A program made the position numbers and the translations under genes. The notes under the pieces are model-generated. The model did no database searches and was not told where the DNA came from. It saw nothing but the letters and a program-made list of their open reading frames with translations. Positions 34,416-44,059 of a stretch of 64,000 nucleotides of DNA are shown piece after piece. This stretch comes from Oscillospiraceae bacterium (GTDB lineage: Bacteria; Bacillota; Clostridia; Oscillospirales; Ruminococcaceae): contig WQYC01000001.1 of assembly GCA_009781425.1 (NCBI GenBank), positions 1 to 64,000 of the forward strand, read 5' to 3'. Position 1 is the first letter of the stretch, and each line of letters begins with the position of its first letter.

Positions 34416-37400
34416 TCAAAAATCAAACAACGACATCTGCGCCGACTGCGGCAGTCCGTCGAATACGTCCATCTCGTTAAACCGCTCTACGACCGTATTA
34501 TTCAAGCCCGCTTTGTTTTTAATATCCTCAACACTGATAAAATCACCCGAATCCACGACCTTTTTCATTTCCTCCGCCGCGCTCTCGCCGCAACCCTCAA
34601 CCGCTAAGAATGGTAGCCGCAGATTCCCGTCTTCTATTACATAGCGCGAAACATCGGATTTTTTGTAGCGAATTGGCAGAAAATTAATCCCTCTGCACAG
34701 CATTTCATAAATAACATAAAGTGCTTTCAGAATTGATTTGTCCTTGGGGAGCGCGTCCTTGTTAGCAGAAATTGACTGCATACGCCGCTTGACTGCTTCT
34801 TTCCCCGCTAAAACGCAGTCTATATCTATGTTTTCCGTGTGCTTTGTCAGCACCGCCGCGTAGAACTCGCAGGGGTAATTAATCTTAAACCAGCCGAGTT
34901 TCACCGCACCTGTTACATAAGCCGCGGCGTGCGCTTTCGGGAACATATATTTGATTTTTTTGCAGCTTTCTATGTACCATTCCTCGATGTTACATTCCTC
35001 AAACGCCTTGTAAATCTCCTCGTCGAAAAACGCCTGCGCGCCGCCCTTACGCGTAATTTCAGTGATTTTAAACGCCATGCCCGGCTCCATGCCCTTGTGC
35101 ATGAGGTAAACCATGATATTATCGCGGGTTCCGATAACAGTCGAAATTGTGCACTGTCCGCTTTTGATTAACTCCTGCGCGTTCCCCTGCCAAATCCCCT
35201 CGCCGTGCGTAAGCCCCGAAATTTGCAATAAATCCGAGAAGAGCTTAGGTTTTGCTTCCTTAGTTACGCGGATTGTGTTTTCTGTGCCGAATTCCGGCAA
35301 GCCGTAAACGCCGAGCGGAATTAAATTCGGGTCATAGTCCGCGTCAAGCTTCAAAGCTTTCACAGAAGTGAACAAGCTCATGACTTCCTTATCCGAGGTC
35401 GGAACATCAGCGATTTTAACGCCGGTCATATGCTCAAGATGCTTATACAAGGTCGGAACATCATGCCCGAGCAGGTCTAACTTCAACAGCGTATCATCAA
35501 GCGCGCCGTAGTCAAAGTGTGTAGTTACTATGCTTTTGTCCTTCTGCGTTCCCGGGTGCTGAATCGGCGCAAAGTCGTAAATCTCGTACTCCTTAGGTAC
35601 AACCATCATTCCGCCGGGGTGCTGTCCTGTTGTTTGTTTAACGCCCGTACAGCCCTTGACAAGGCGGTTTATTTCCGCTTTGTTTACAATTATATTGCGC
35701 TCGTCCAAATATTTTTTCACGAAGCCGAAGGCGGTTTTTTCCTGAATCGCCGTAATCGTCCCCGCCTTGAAAACATAGTCCTTACCGAACATTTCTTCGG
35801 TATGCTTATGCGCCTGCGACTGATATTCTCCGCTGAAATTTAGGTCTATATCGGGCGATTTATCTCCTTTGAAGCCCATAAAAGTCTCAAAAGGTATATC
35901 ATGCCCGTCGCCAATTAAGCTTGCATTGCAACTCGGGCAATTCTCAGGCGGCAGGTCAAAGCCCGACTGCGCCGAGCCGTCTTCTATAAAACGGCTGTAC
36001 CTACATTCAGGGCAGCGGTAGTGCGGCGGAAGCGGATTAACCTCCGAAACTCCGAGCATAGTCGCCGCAAACGACGAACCCACAGAGCCCCTTGAAGCCA
36101 CAAGATAACCACATTCCTCCGAGCGTTTTATTAAATCCCGCGCGATTATATAAAGCCCCGCAAAACCGTTGTTAATTATCGCTTTCAGCTCGCGTTCAAG
36201 CCGCTTTTCGACGACCTCCGGAAGATTCTCGCCAAATAATTCACGTGCGCGTTCATAAGCGAATTTCCGCGCCGCTTCGTCTGCGCCGGGAACAACAGGC
36301 GCGTGCATTTTATTCGGAATCGGGCGCACCTGCTCGATTTCGTCAGCGATTTTGTTGGTGTTCGTAACAACCGTTTCATACGCAATATCTTCGCCGAGAT
36401 ACGCGAATTCTTCAAGCATTTCTTCAGTAGTTCTGAAATACAGCGGTGCTTGATTTGAAGCGTCCTTGTAGCCCTGCCCCGCCATCAGAATCTCTCTGAA
36501 AATGCTGTCGCGCGGATTCATGAAATGCACGTCGCAAGCGGCAACGACAGGCTTGCCAAGCTTCTTGCCGAGCTCGACTATTCTGCGGTTAAATATTTGC
36601 AGTTTCAATTCAGAATCAACCGCGCCGCGTCTGACCAAGAACTCGTTGTTCGCAGTCGGCTGAATTTCAAGATAATCATAAAACTGTGCAATTTCAAGCA
36701 AGCGTTCCTCGGGCATTCCCTCCAAAACTGCTTGAAAAAGCTCACCCGCTTCGCACGCGCTCCCGATTAAAAGTCCGTCGCGGTGCTTTTCTAATTCCGA
36801 CAGCGGAATCCGCGGTTTCTTATAAAAATATTCGATATTAGAGAGCGAAACTAACTTATAAAGATTTTTCAGTCCGGCTTGATTCCGAACTAAAATTATC
36901 ATGTGAAAGCTTTCTTCTTTTTTGTAATCCGCGCCGTTATTGTCGCGCACAAAATACGCTTCAACGCCGTAAACTACTTTAAAATCAGCGTCGGGATTCT
37001 TCTTTTTGATTGCGCCGAGCGTATTCATTGCTTCGGGATACGCTTGCAAATTTCCGTGGTCGGTAATCGCAATCGCGCGATGCCCCCACTTGAAAGCTTG
37101 ATTAACTAATTCGCTGACAGGCGTCGTCGCGTCCTTGTCAGACATATTTGTATGTAAATGCAGCTCGCAGCGTTTCTTTCCCACTTCTGCATTATCCGCG
37201 CGTTCATGCGTTTTTATTAGCATAATCGACTTCGGCTCGATTATTGTTTCCTTTAAAAATTCATCTTCTTTCACTTCGCCGCTCACTAAAACTGCACTGT
37301 TTTTCATGATTTTAAAGCCGTCAGCTTTATCAGCAGAAGTAAAGATTTTTATAGTTTCCGACGAGGTATAGTCGGTAAAGCCGATTAGAATTATCGCGCT

Positions 37401-38201
37401 TTTTCCTTGCTTAATCGGCTTTACTTCGTAGCTGAAAACCTCGCCCCAAAGCACTGCTGAGGCGGTTTCTTCGTCTTCGTTGTTGAAACTAATCATGTCT
37501 GCAGGCGCTTGTGTTATACTTTTTCCGAGAATTAATTTCGCATTTTTAGAGAACATTTTATGCTCAAAAGGCAGTTCAGTTTCCTTAAATTCCGCAAGCA
37601 CTTCAAGGTTTTTCTTACGTCCGCCGCCGCCATTGAAGCCGCCGCTGAAACCGTTGCTGTAACCGTTTTTTTCAGCTTCGCGCGCTTCCGGCGGTTTAGT
37701 TGAAACGAAAACAGGAATAGGCGTTTCTTCCTCGGGTTTTTGAACCGCAGAATTAGAAAACTCTACTTTAATATTTACGCCGAAAAACCATTTAACGTGC
37801 TTTTCTATTTCCTTGTCGATGCCCTCAGCAAGCAGAATTTCCCGCCCGCTGCTTATTGTAATTTCATAAACCTCGCCGTCGTCGCTTACTTCAATATCAT
37901 CTAAAAAACCGTTCGCAATAAGCGGCAAATGCTTCATCAGCCCGATTACTTCCGTTATGTATTCAGCACCGAAAAGCCCCGCGGGATACCTCGGATAAAT
38001 CAGCACACGGCTTGCTCCGAGTTCCTCTTTTATCAGCTCTGCCGCTTTGTTTATGCAGTTTGCGCTGATAAGCTCGTCGGATTCAATCAACAGTTTCAAT
38101 ATATTAGATTCGCATTCGTGCTCAGCTTTAACTATGCATTTTTCTGCAATTTCAGCGTCAAAATAGAGACCCTCAAAAAGCAGTTTTATCTTCTCTTTCA
38201 T
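34416..38201 (-). CDS. polC: DNA polymerase III alpha subunit, PolC type, without exonuclease insert
   Basis: Main replicative polymerase of low-GC Gram-positives. The 1261-residue protein has an N-terminal region, an OB-fold (about 225-330), the PHP domain (RCELHLHTNMSD near 345; AITDHGNLQAYPEA), the zinc cluster CPECRYSRF...CPSCNASL, palm motif PDIDLNFSGEY (about 780), TTGQHPGGMMVVP, FPKAHAAAYVTGAV and C-terminal SLFDF. PolC normally carries a DnaQ-like proofreading domain of roughly 180 residues inside PHP; here VVYGVEAYFVRDNNG passes within a few residues to ESFHMIILVRNQAGLKNLYK, and no DxE exonuclease motif exists. This accounts for the short length. It overlaps ispG by ATGA and has GAGGAAATG as ribosome site. 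Confidence 0.95.
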   Translation of the reverse strand: MKEKIKLLFEGLYFDAEIAEKCIVKAEHECESNILKLLIESDELISANCINKAAELIKEELGASRVLIYPRYPAGLFGAEYITEVIGLMKHLPLIANGFLDDIEVSDDGEVYEITISSGREILLAEGIDKEIEKHVKWFFGVNIKVEFSNSAVQKPEEETPIPVFVSTKPPEAREAEKNGYSNGFSGGFNGGGGRKKNLEVLAEFKETELPFEHKMFSKNAKLILGKSITQAPADMISFNNEDEETASAVLWGEVFSYEVKPIKQGKSAIILIGFTDYTSSETIKIFTSADKADGFKIMKNSAVLVSGEVKEDEFLKETIIEPKSIMLIKTHERADNAEVGKKRCELHLHTNMSDKDATTPVSELVNQAFKWGHRAIAITDHGNLQAYPEAMNTLGAIKKKNPDADFKVVYGVEAYFVRDNNGADYKKEESFHMIILVRNQAGLKNLYKLVSLSNIEYFYKKPRIPLSELEKHRDGLLIGSACEAGELFQAVLEGMPEERLLEIAQFYDYLEIQPTANNEFLVRRGAVDSELKLQIFNRRIVELGKKLGKPVVAACDVHFMNPRDSIFREILMAGQGYKDASNQAPLYFRTTEEMLEEFAYLGEDIAYETVVTNTNKIADEIEQVRPIPNKMHAPVVPGADEAARKFAYERARELFGENLPEVVEKRLERELKAIINNGFAGLYIIARDLIKRSEECGYLVASRGSVGSSFAATMLGVSEVNPLPPHYRCPECRYSRFIEDGSAQSGFDLPPENCPSCNASLIGDGHDIPFETFMGFKGDKSPDIDLNFSGEYQSQAHKHTEEMFGKDYVFKAGTITAIQEKTAFGFVKKYLDERNIIVNKAEINRLVKGCTGVKQTTGQHPGGMMVVPKEYEIYDFAPIQHPGTQKDKSIVTTHFDYGALDDTLLKLDLLGHDVPTLYKHLEHMTGVKIADVPTSDKEVMSLFTSVKALKLDADYDPNLIPLGVYGLPEFGTENTIRVTKEAKPKLFSDLLQISGLTHGEGIWQGNAQELIKSGQCTISTVIGTRDNIMVYLMHKGMEPGMAFKITEITRKGGAQAFFDEEIYKAFEECNIEEWYIESCKKIKYMFPKAHAAAYVTGAVKLGWFKINYPCEFYAAVLTKHTENIDIDCVLAGKEAVKRRMQSISANKDALPKDKSILKALYVIYEMLCRGINFLPIRYKKSDVSRYVIEDGNLRLPFLAVEGCGESAAEEMKKVVDSGDFISVEDIKNKAGLNNTVVERFNEMDVFDGLPQSAQMSLFDF

Positions 38202-39226
38202 AGCATTTCCTCGATTTCTTTTTTCAACGTCCTGGGTATTTTTTCTTCCGGCACTTTTCCGATTATTTCACCTTTTTTGAACAGCAATCCAAATCCGTCT
38301 CCGCAAGCGATTCCTATATCGGCTTCACTCGCTTCGCCGGGCCCATTGACCGCACAGCCCATCACAGCAATTTTGAGCGGCTTTTTTATTCCCGCGGCAA
38401 ACGCTTCAACCTCGTTCACAAGCTTAATTAAATCTACTTTTGTTCTGCCGCAGGTCGGACAGCTTATAACCTCTGCGCTTCTGCCTTTTCCAACAGCTGT
38501 AAGTATATCAAAAGCCGCGTAAATCTCCTCAATAGGCTCATCTGTGAGCGAAACGCGGATTGTATCGCCGATGCCGTCAGCGAGCAAAGCGCCTATTCCG
38601 ACAGCGGATTTAATTATACCGAGCCGCTTTGTGCCTGCTTCCGTGATTCCGACATGAAGCGGATAATCGCATTTTTTGTGCAAAAGCCTGTAAGCGTCAA
38701 TCGTCATTTTCACGCTTGATGTTTTTGCCGTTAAAACTATATTATCAAAACCAATGTCCTCAAAATGTCTCACGCTTCTGAGCGCGCTTTCGACAAGTGC
38801 CTCCGCGCAAACGCCATGCTTTTGCAGTATATCTTTTTCAAGTGAGCCGCCGTTAACGCCGATTCTGATTGGGATTCCGCGTTTTTGACATTCTCTTGCG
38901 ACGAGCTCGCGCTTATCCGGCTCTAAGTTCCCCGGGTTCAATCGAATCTTGTCCGCACCTGCGTTTATTGCTTCGAGCGCGATTTTATAATCAAAGTGAA
39001 TATCCGCGACAACAGGGATTTCAAGCGCGCTTTTAAGCGCGTAAATCAGCTCTGCGTCCTGCGCTTCGGGGACTGCGGCTCTGATGATTTCACAGCCTGC
39101 TTCTTGCAGCTCCAACGCCTGCTTCACGTTCGCTTCTATGTCATGCGCGGGCTTTTTCAGCATTGACTGGATATAAATATTCCCGTCGCCGAGCGTTACG
39201 CTTCCGACTTTAACTTGCTTCCTCAT
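38198..39226 (-). CDS. ispG: 4-hydroxy-3-methylbut-2-en-1-yl diphosphate synthase
   Basis: Penultimate step of the MEP isoprenoid pathway, an Fe4S4 enzyme. The 342-residue protein has the TIM-barrel start VKVGSVTLGDGNIYIQSML, IRLNPGNLEPDKRELV, and C-terminal cluster ligands ISCPTCGRTKVDL (CxxC) and VMGCAVNGPGEASEADIG. Lies between rseP and polC, in the dxr-rseP-ispG series typical of Firmicutes. Confidence 0.96.
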   Translation of the reverse strand: MRKQVKVGSVTLGDGNIYIQSMLKKPAHDIEANVKQALELQEAGCEIIRAAVPEAQDAELIYALKSALEIPVVADIHFDYKIALEAINAGADKIRLNPGNLEPDKRELVARECQKRGIPIRIGVNGGSLEKDILQKHGVCAEALVESALRSVRHFEDIGFDNIVLTAKTSSVKMTIDAYRLLHKKCDYPLHVGITEAGTKRLGIIKSAVGIGALLADGIGDTIRVSLTDEPIEEIYAAFDILTAVGKGRSAEVISCPTCGRTKVDLIKLVNEVEAFAAGIKKPLKIAVMGCAVNGPGEASEADIGIACGDGFGLLFKKGEIIGKVPEEKIPRTLKKEIEEML

Positions 39227-39227
39227 G

Positions 39228-40304
39228 CTAACTTATTAACTTTCCGATATCGAGCACGGTAATCAAGAGCATAAAAATCATCAACGCCGCAAACCCGACT
39301 AAGTGAATTACGCCCTCAATTTCAGCTTTTACAGGCTTTCTGCGGAATGCCTCTATTATAAAAAATACAATTCGTCCGCCGTCAAGCGCGGGAATCGGCA
39401 GAAGATTAAAAATCCCGACATTCACAGTAATCAGCGCCGCCATAAACAGCGAGGTTCTGATTCCCTCCGTTGTGCTCTCCGCAAAGCCGACCGCCGAAAC
39501 CTCGCCGATTGCGCTAACCACGCCGACGGGCCCTGCGATGTCGTTAAGCCCGTAGGTTCCGCGGATTAGGTCAAACAGCGTGATTATAACAAGGCGCGAG
39601 TAGGTCAGCGTTTCTTTCGCCGCTCGCGTGATTACGTTGAAAAAAGTCTTATCAACCCACTCAATTCCGAAGTCTAAGAAAATCGCTCTTTTCCCTTCCT
39701 CGTTGAGAGGCGCGAAAAAAGGCACGTTTTGAAGTTGAACCTTCTCGCCGTTTCTCACGACAGTGAAATTAAAAACTGCCATGTTATCATCTTCCGACAT
39801 TCTCGTTTCGGTGTTATAAAACTGGTAGCTTATATCAGCCCAGGTGAAAATTCTCATGCCGTTTATGTGGGTGATTTTGTCGCCGCGCTGCAGCTGCTGA
39901 TTAGAAGCCGCGCCCTCTCTGAAGCCGCGAATCTCGACGGTATCTATCATTTTGCTGTCGTTCATGTTAACGATAAACAGGCACAGAAAGAATCCAAGCA
40001 CTATATTCATGAACGCGCCCGCCATAATTACAATCGCGCGTTGCCAAACGGGCTTGTTTCTGAACATTCGCGGGTCTTTCTCTTCCGTTTCTTCCTCGTC
40101 CTCGCCAAGCTGACACGAGCCGCCGAAGGGTACTGCTTTCAACTGGAAAAGTGTTTCCCCACTGCGCTTTTTAAGAAGCGTAGGACCCATGCCTAAGTTG
40201 AAAGAAATTACTTTCATTTTAAAAAGCTTCGCGGCGGAAAAATGCCCGAGCTCGTGGATTAATATGATTACTGCGAAGATGATAATGGCTATGACTATTG
40301 ACAT
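39228..40304 (-). CDS. rseP: RIP metalloprotease RseP/RasP
   Basis: Intramembrane site-2 zinc protease that cleaves anti-sigma factors and signal-peptide remnants. The 358-residue protein has HELGH (about residues 17-21), a central PDZ domain (about 115-200, QQLQRGDKITHINGMRIFTW) and LLPIPALDGGRIVFFII near 305. Four membrane segments are visible. ATG behind GGAGGAAAA, overlapping the end of the nucleotidyltransferase gene by 10 bases. Confidence 0.95.
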   Translation of the reverse strand: MSIVIAIIIFAVIILIHELGHFSAAKLFKMKVISFNLGMGPTLLKKRSGETLFQLKAVPFGGSCQLGEDEEETEEKDPRMFRNKPVWQRAIVIMAGAFMNIVLGFFLCLFIVNMNDSKMIDTVEIRGFREGAASNQQLQRGDKITHINGMRIFTWADISYQFYNTETRMSEDDNMAVFNFTVVRNGEKVQLQNVPFFAPLNEEGKRAIFLDFGIEWVDKTFFNVITRAAKETLTYSRLVIITLFDLIRGTYGLNDIAGPVGVVSAIGEVSAVGFAESTTEGIRTSLFMAALITVNVGIFNLLPIPALDGGRIVFFIIEAFRRKPVKAEIEGVIHLVGFAALMIFMLLITVLDIGKLIS

Positions 40305-41125
40305 TTTTCCTCCAAATTATCGCGAAAATATGCTTTTATTTTATGTATTTTTGATTCGGGATAAGCTTTGCATATTTCTGCAGTATCGCTTTCAAAAAGT
40401 TCAATTGCTTTTCTTAACGCGGCTTTCAACGAAGCTATATCAGCAGAAGTAAAATAAGCTTTTAAATGCTCCTGCTTTTCTGCGGGAACACAGTGTTTAA
40501 CCTTACTTTCCCAGCCGCCCCAGTTCAATGTATCATATTTGCTGAGCAAAAAATCCACGTGAGCATGAAAAAGTATATCCATGTTTTTAATTATTTTGAA
40601 TATATCGCCGCGCTTGAAATACTTAACTATCATAATTACATGAAATAAGTAAGTTTCAACAGCTCTCGTTGCGTCCGGTATTTGATTGGTAATGCTGTTA
40701 TCCTTGCAAAGAAGCGAAGTCACTTCTCCCGTTTTTTCAAAGATAATATTTTTTTCTGTACAACCGGCACAATGCAATTTGCACATAAAATCATCTTGGT
40801 AATCATCATTTACAAGGAAAATATCAAGCTGATGTATTTCGCCGCCTACGCGGATTGCACAGCAGAAATTTTTAAACTTATCGTTATTAAAACCTTCTTC
40901 CCAACATATTAAAAGCTCGTCGGAAATATCGTTCATAAGCTTCGGGATATCCTCCGCAAATGATTCAAAATCTTTACTTTTAATTAAGAAAACAGGGTCA
41001 TAATCTGAATATTCGTCTGTCATGTCTCTGGCAACTGAGCCAAAATGCCACCCGCCGAGACAACGTGTATCTGTATTTAATATGTCTATCATTTTATTGA
41101 AAGCCGCAGTTAAATCTTTGTGCAT
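40295..41125 (-). CDS. Nucleotidyltransferase of the aminoglycoside-adenylyltransferase type
   Basis: A 276-residue protein with the pol-beta nucleotidyltransferase signature GGWHFGSVARDMTDEYSDYD (GS and DxD, about residues 23-43) and a third acidic residue in GGEIHQLDIFLV. The layout (N-terminal catalytic domain, helical C-terminal half) resembles AadE/streptomycin adenylyltransferase-like proteins. Antibiotic modification cannot be concluded. It lies between an alpha/beta hydrolase gene and rseP, interrupting the usual dxr-rseP order, and overlaps both neighbours. It is AT-rich relative to rseP, suggesting insertion. Confidence 0.8.
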   Translation of the reverse strand: MHKDLTAAFNKMIDILNTDTRCLGGWHFGSVARDMTDEYSDYDPVFLIKSKDFESFAEDIPKLMNDISDELLICWEEGFNNDKFKNFCCAIRVGGEIHQLDIFLVNDDYQDDFMCKLHCAGCTEKNIIFEKTGEVTSLLCKDNSITNQIPDATRAVETYLFHVIMIVKYFKRGDIFKIIKNMDILFHAHVDFLLSKYDTLNWGGWESKVKHCVPAEKQEHLKAYFTSADIASLKAALRKAIELFESDTAEICKAYPESKIHKIKAYFRDNLEEKCQ

Positions 41126-42006
41126 AGAAATTCCTCATTTAAAAATATTTCTAAATGCTGTAAGAAATGCGGAATCCCGCCAAAATTATGCTCTTCGCCT
41201 TTTGCACCATATATTTCTTGTTCTGTTCTGAAAAACGGCGAGGGAACATATGTAGAATTCGGGAGTTTTTCGTTCAGTTCAACCGCCAATTCCTCGGGGT
41301 GGAACGGGTCAGCCGAAGGGACGATTAACACAGGCGTTTTAATTGCTTGCAGTTCTGCGTCGCTCAAATTTGCTTTATGAAAACCTTTCTGCGAAAACCA
41401 GTCGCCCCACTTCGTCATAATTTCAGCAAATTCTTTTGGATTATACGATAATAATTTTTCTTTTTCTGCCGGCTTCCGCGTTATTTCACATATCCATTTA
41501 GAAATTCCGCTCCAGCGTGAAACAGGCGGATTTTCCGAATATGCCAAGACATCATCCATAGTGCCGTTTAATGCAATTTTTGCGATTTCGTAATAACGCG
41601 CCTTTACTATAGCTTTCTCGGCTTCCGATGTCGTATCTGTAGGTCGGTACATTGACACACTTTTTACCCGTTCGGGATACAAATGTGCAAATAATAACGC
41701 AAGCTCACCGCCGCCTGAACAGCCCGCAAAATGAATTTTCTTTTCGTTAAAATGCTCGCACAAAGCATTGATATAATCACAGCATACATGATGCTCGCTT
41801 GCGGAGCTTGAAATAACACTGTCAGATAATTGTCCTGCGTTCAAGCTGTCCCATATTATAACGCGATAGTTTTTCGACAGCCTTCCCGCTACATAATAAG
41901 CCGCAGGATTTCTGCCAAACCATGCAGATTGCAGATAAAAAATCGTCTGCCCTTGCCCGTAGGCTTCATACCATATATTTCTATCTTTTACTTTAATATG
42001 CGGCAT
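41110..42006 (-). CDS. Alpha/beta hydrolase
   Basis: A 298-residue alpha/beta-hydrolase-fold protein. It has KDRNIWYEAYGQGQTIFYLQ and the nucleophile elbow HFAGCSGGGELALLFA (GxSxG as GCSGG), an acidic residue in VPSADPFHPEEL and a C-terminal histidine in GEEHNFGGIPHFL. The ATG at 42006 has AAAGGA 6 bases upstream and avoids overlap with dxr. Substrate unknown. With the nucleotidyltransferase it forms a two-gene insertion in the isoprenoid operon. Confidence 0.85.
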   Translation of the reverse strand: MPHIKVKDRNIWYEAYGQGQTIFYLQSAWFGRNPAAYYVAGRLSKNYRVIIWDSLNAGQLSDSVISSSASEHHVCCDYINALCEHFNEKKIHFAGCSGGGELALLFAHLYPERVKSVSMYRPTDTTSEAEKAIVKARYYEIAKIALNGTMDDVLAYSENPPVSRWSGISKWICEITRKPAEKEKLLSYNPKEFAEIMTKWGDWFSQKGFHKANLSDAELQAIKTPVLIVPSADPFHPEELAVELNEKLPNSTYVPSPFFRTEQEIYGAKGEEHNFGGIPHFLQHLEIFLNEEFLCTKI

Positions 42007-42028
42007 ATTTTGTCCTTTCTGCTTTTCC

Positions 42029-43171
42029 TCACAGACGCGCAATGCGCGCCCCTACATACTCCATCGCCGCGTTTGAATCCTCGAAAATTGTTTTCAAAGT
42101 GACGGTTTTATTCGCCTTTACGTTTTCGAGTGCATCGTTTACAAGCTCCGAAATCCTGTAAAACTCCAGCTTGTCTTCCAAGAACGCCCCGACTGCCGCT
42201 TCGTTTGCGGCGTTAAGCACGGCGCAGGCGTTGTTCCCCATTATAACAGCCTTTTTCGCGGCAGAAAGACAGGTGAATGTCGCCTCGTCGGGTTTTTCAA
42301 ACGTCAGCGTTTCTGTGTCGGTGAAGCTTAGCTTTTTCACGCCGCTTTCGGGGCGCGCAGGGTGAAGAAGCGCGTATTGAATCGGCACGCGCATATCGGG
42401 AACGCCCATCTGCGCGATTACAGAGCCGTCTGCAAATTCCACCGCCGAATGAAGTATGCTCTGCCTGTGAACCACGACCTCGGTTTGCTCAGGGCGAACC
42501 CCGAAAAGCCGCACGGCTTCAATGAATTCCAAGCCTTTATTCATCAGCGTCGCGCTGTCAACCGTGACCTTTTCACCCATGTTCCAGTTCGGGTTTTTAA
42601 GTGCCTGTTGCTTCGTAACGGTTCGCAGTTTGTCCCTACTGTAGCCGTAAAAAGCACCGCCCGATGCGGTAAGTATAATTTTGGAAACATCTTTCCTATT
42701 ATTACCCGCAAGACATTGAAATATCGCGGAATGTTCGCTGTCTATGGGAATTACTTCAACTTTTTTTTCTTTCGCGCGCTTCATGACTAATTCTCCGCCT
42801 GCCGCTAAGTTTTCCTTGTTGGCAAGCGCGATTTTTGTTCCGCTTTCGATTGCCGCCATTGTAGGTTCAAGCCCTGCCATACCTACAATCGCGTTAACAA
42901 CCATGCCGCAGCCCATTGAAGCGAGCCGCGTCATGCCTTCTTTGCCGCAGAGAACCTCGGTTTTCATGTCGGCAAGGCGAGCTTTCAAGTCAGTGTAGCA
43001 GTTTTCGTCGTAAACGCAGACGTAACGCGGGTTAAACTCCCGCGCCTGAAGCTCCAGCGTTCTTACGTTGCTTTTTGCGGCGATTGCTTTTATCCAAATC
43101 TTATGCCGCCGAGCGACATCTAATGTCTGTAATCCGATTGAACCGCTTGAACCAAGTAAAACTATCTCCAT
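42029..43171 (-). CDS. dxr: 1-deoxy-D-xylulose 5-phosphate reductoisomerase
   Basis: Second step of the MEP pathway, NADPH-dependent. The 380-residue protein begins MEIVLLGSSGSIGLQTLDV (Rossmann), and has ANKENLAAGGELVM, IDSEHSAIFQCL and KVTVDSATLMNKGLEFIEA. The C-terminus (AMEYVGARIARL) is encoded by a GTAGGGG palindrome at 42031-42055, so the last residues derive from the repeat. Confidence 0.96.
   Translation of the reverse strand: MEIVLLGSSGSIGLQTLDVARRHKIWIKAIAAKSNVRTLELQAREFNPRYVCVYDENCYTDLKARLADMKTEVLCGKEGMTRLASMGCGMVVNAIVGMAGLEPTMAAIESGTKIALANKENLAAGGELVMKRAKEKKVEVIPIDSEHSAIFQCLAGNNRKDVSKIILTASGGAFYGYSRDKLRTVTKQQALKNPNWNMGEKVTVDSATLMNKGLEFIEAVRLFGVRPEQTEVVVHRQSILHSAVEFADGSVIAQMGVPDMRVPIQYALLHPARPESGVKKLSFTDTETLTFEKPDEATFTCLSAAKKAVIMGNNACAVLNAANEAAVGAFLEDKLEFYRISELVNDALENVKANKTVTLKTIFEDSNAAMEYVGARIARL
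42031..42055. repeat. GTAGGGG palindromic element forming the dxr 3' end
   Basis: In dxr sense, GTAGGGGCGCGC, ATT, GCGCGTC form a hairpin with one mismatch. It encodes the last residues VGARIARL in the same V-G reading frame (GTA GGG) as the internal copies at 3136, 6656 and 15730, and ends at the stop codon. Confidence 0.65.
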
Positions 43172-43180
43172 AATTATCCT

Positions 43181-44041
43181 TTAAAATGCAAAATATTCAT
43201 AAGTTACCTGTATCGGAAAATAAAACAGCAAAACCTGATACATAAACGGCGCGGCGAACAGCACGGAATCGAACCTGTCAAGCACGCCGCCGTGCCCCGG
43301 CATGATGTTGCCGAAGTCCTTAACCGCGCACTGCCGCTTCACTAACGATGCGGAAAAATCTCCCACGACGCCGAGCGCAGAGCAGATTACTGCCGTGACC
43401 GCGAAGAAAATTTTATTCGTTTCGATAGCCGTGTCGAATCTGAATTCGTAAATAAACTCGTACACAAAAGGCGCGGCGAAGCCGATAAGTCCCGATAGAA
43501 TCAAGCCGCCGACGAAGCCCTCCCACGACTTTTTCGGGCTGATTTTAGGTGCCATCTTGTGCTTGCCGAACAGCGTCCCTGTGAAATACGCGCCCGCATC
43601 GCCAATCCAAATCACAAGCAGCGTAAATATCATCAGAAACATTCCGTGCTCTTCGGAAATTATTTTAATAAATAAAAGGCAGGAGAGCGACAATGGTATG
43701 CAAATTGAAACAAAACCTACAAGCGACACCGCTTCAAACGAAACGCGTTCGTGCTTGTAAATCATAATCATAAATAAAAACAACAGGAAAAAACAGCAGA
43801 TTAAAGGCAGGTTGTAACGCAGGTTTTCGATAATGAAAACGACAGGCACAAGAAACACAAAGCACAGGCTTAATACCGACAGTACTTTATTTTTTATATA
43901 TTTTGTCGCGACTAACATTTCATAAACCGCGACTACCGAGAGCGCGGAAATGATTACAATATAAAGCGGCGGGAAGTCTACTATTAAAACTAAAATCGCC
44001 AGAAAAGCCGCCACAGCCGCTGAAATTATACGTCGTGCCAA
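43181..44041 (-). CDS. cdsA: Phosphatidate cytidylyltransferase
   Basis: Makes CDP-diacylglycerol from phosphatidate and CTP in the membrane. The 286-residue protein has eight hydrophobic segments and the CDS signature near the C-terminus (SASLVKRQCAVKDFGNIMPG followed by HGGVLDRFDSVL). The start is TTG behind GGAGGC; no ATG fits. It is followed by dxr after 9 bases. Confidence 0.93.
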   Translation of the reverse strand: MARRIISAAVAAFLAILVLIVDFPPLYIVIISALSVVAVYEMLVATKYIKNKVLSVLSLCFVFLVPVVFIIENLRYNLPLICCFFLLFLFMIMIYKHERVSFEAVSLVGFVSICIPLSLSCLLFIKIISEEHGMFLMIFTLLVIWIGDAGAYFTGTLFGKHKMAPKISPKKSWEGFVGGLILSGLIGFAAPFVYEFIYEFRFDTAIETNKIFFAVTAVICSALGVVGDFSASLVKRQCAVKDFGNIMPGHGGVLDRFDSVLFAAPFMYQVLLFYFPIQVTYEYFAF

Positions 44042-44059
44042 TGTTTGTGCCTCCTTCGC

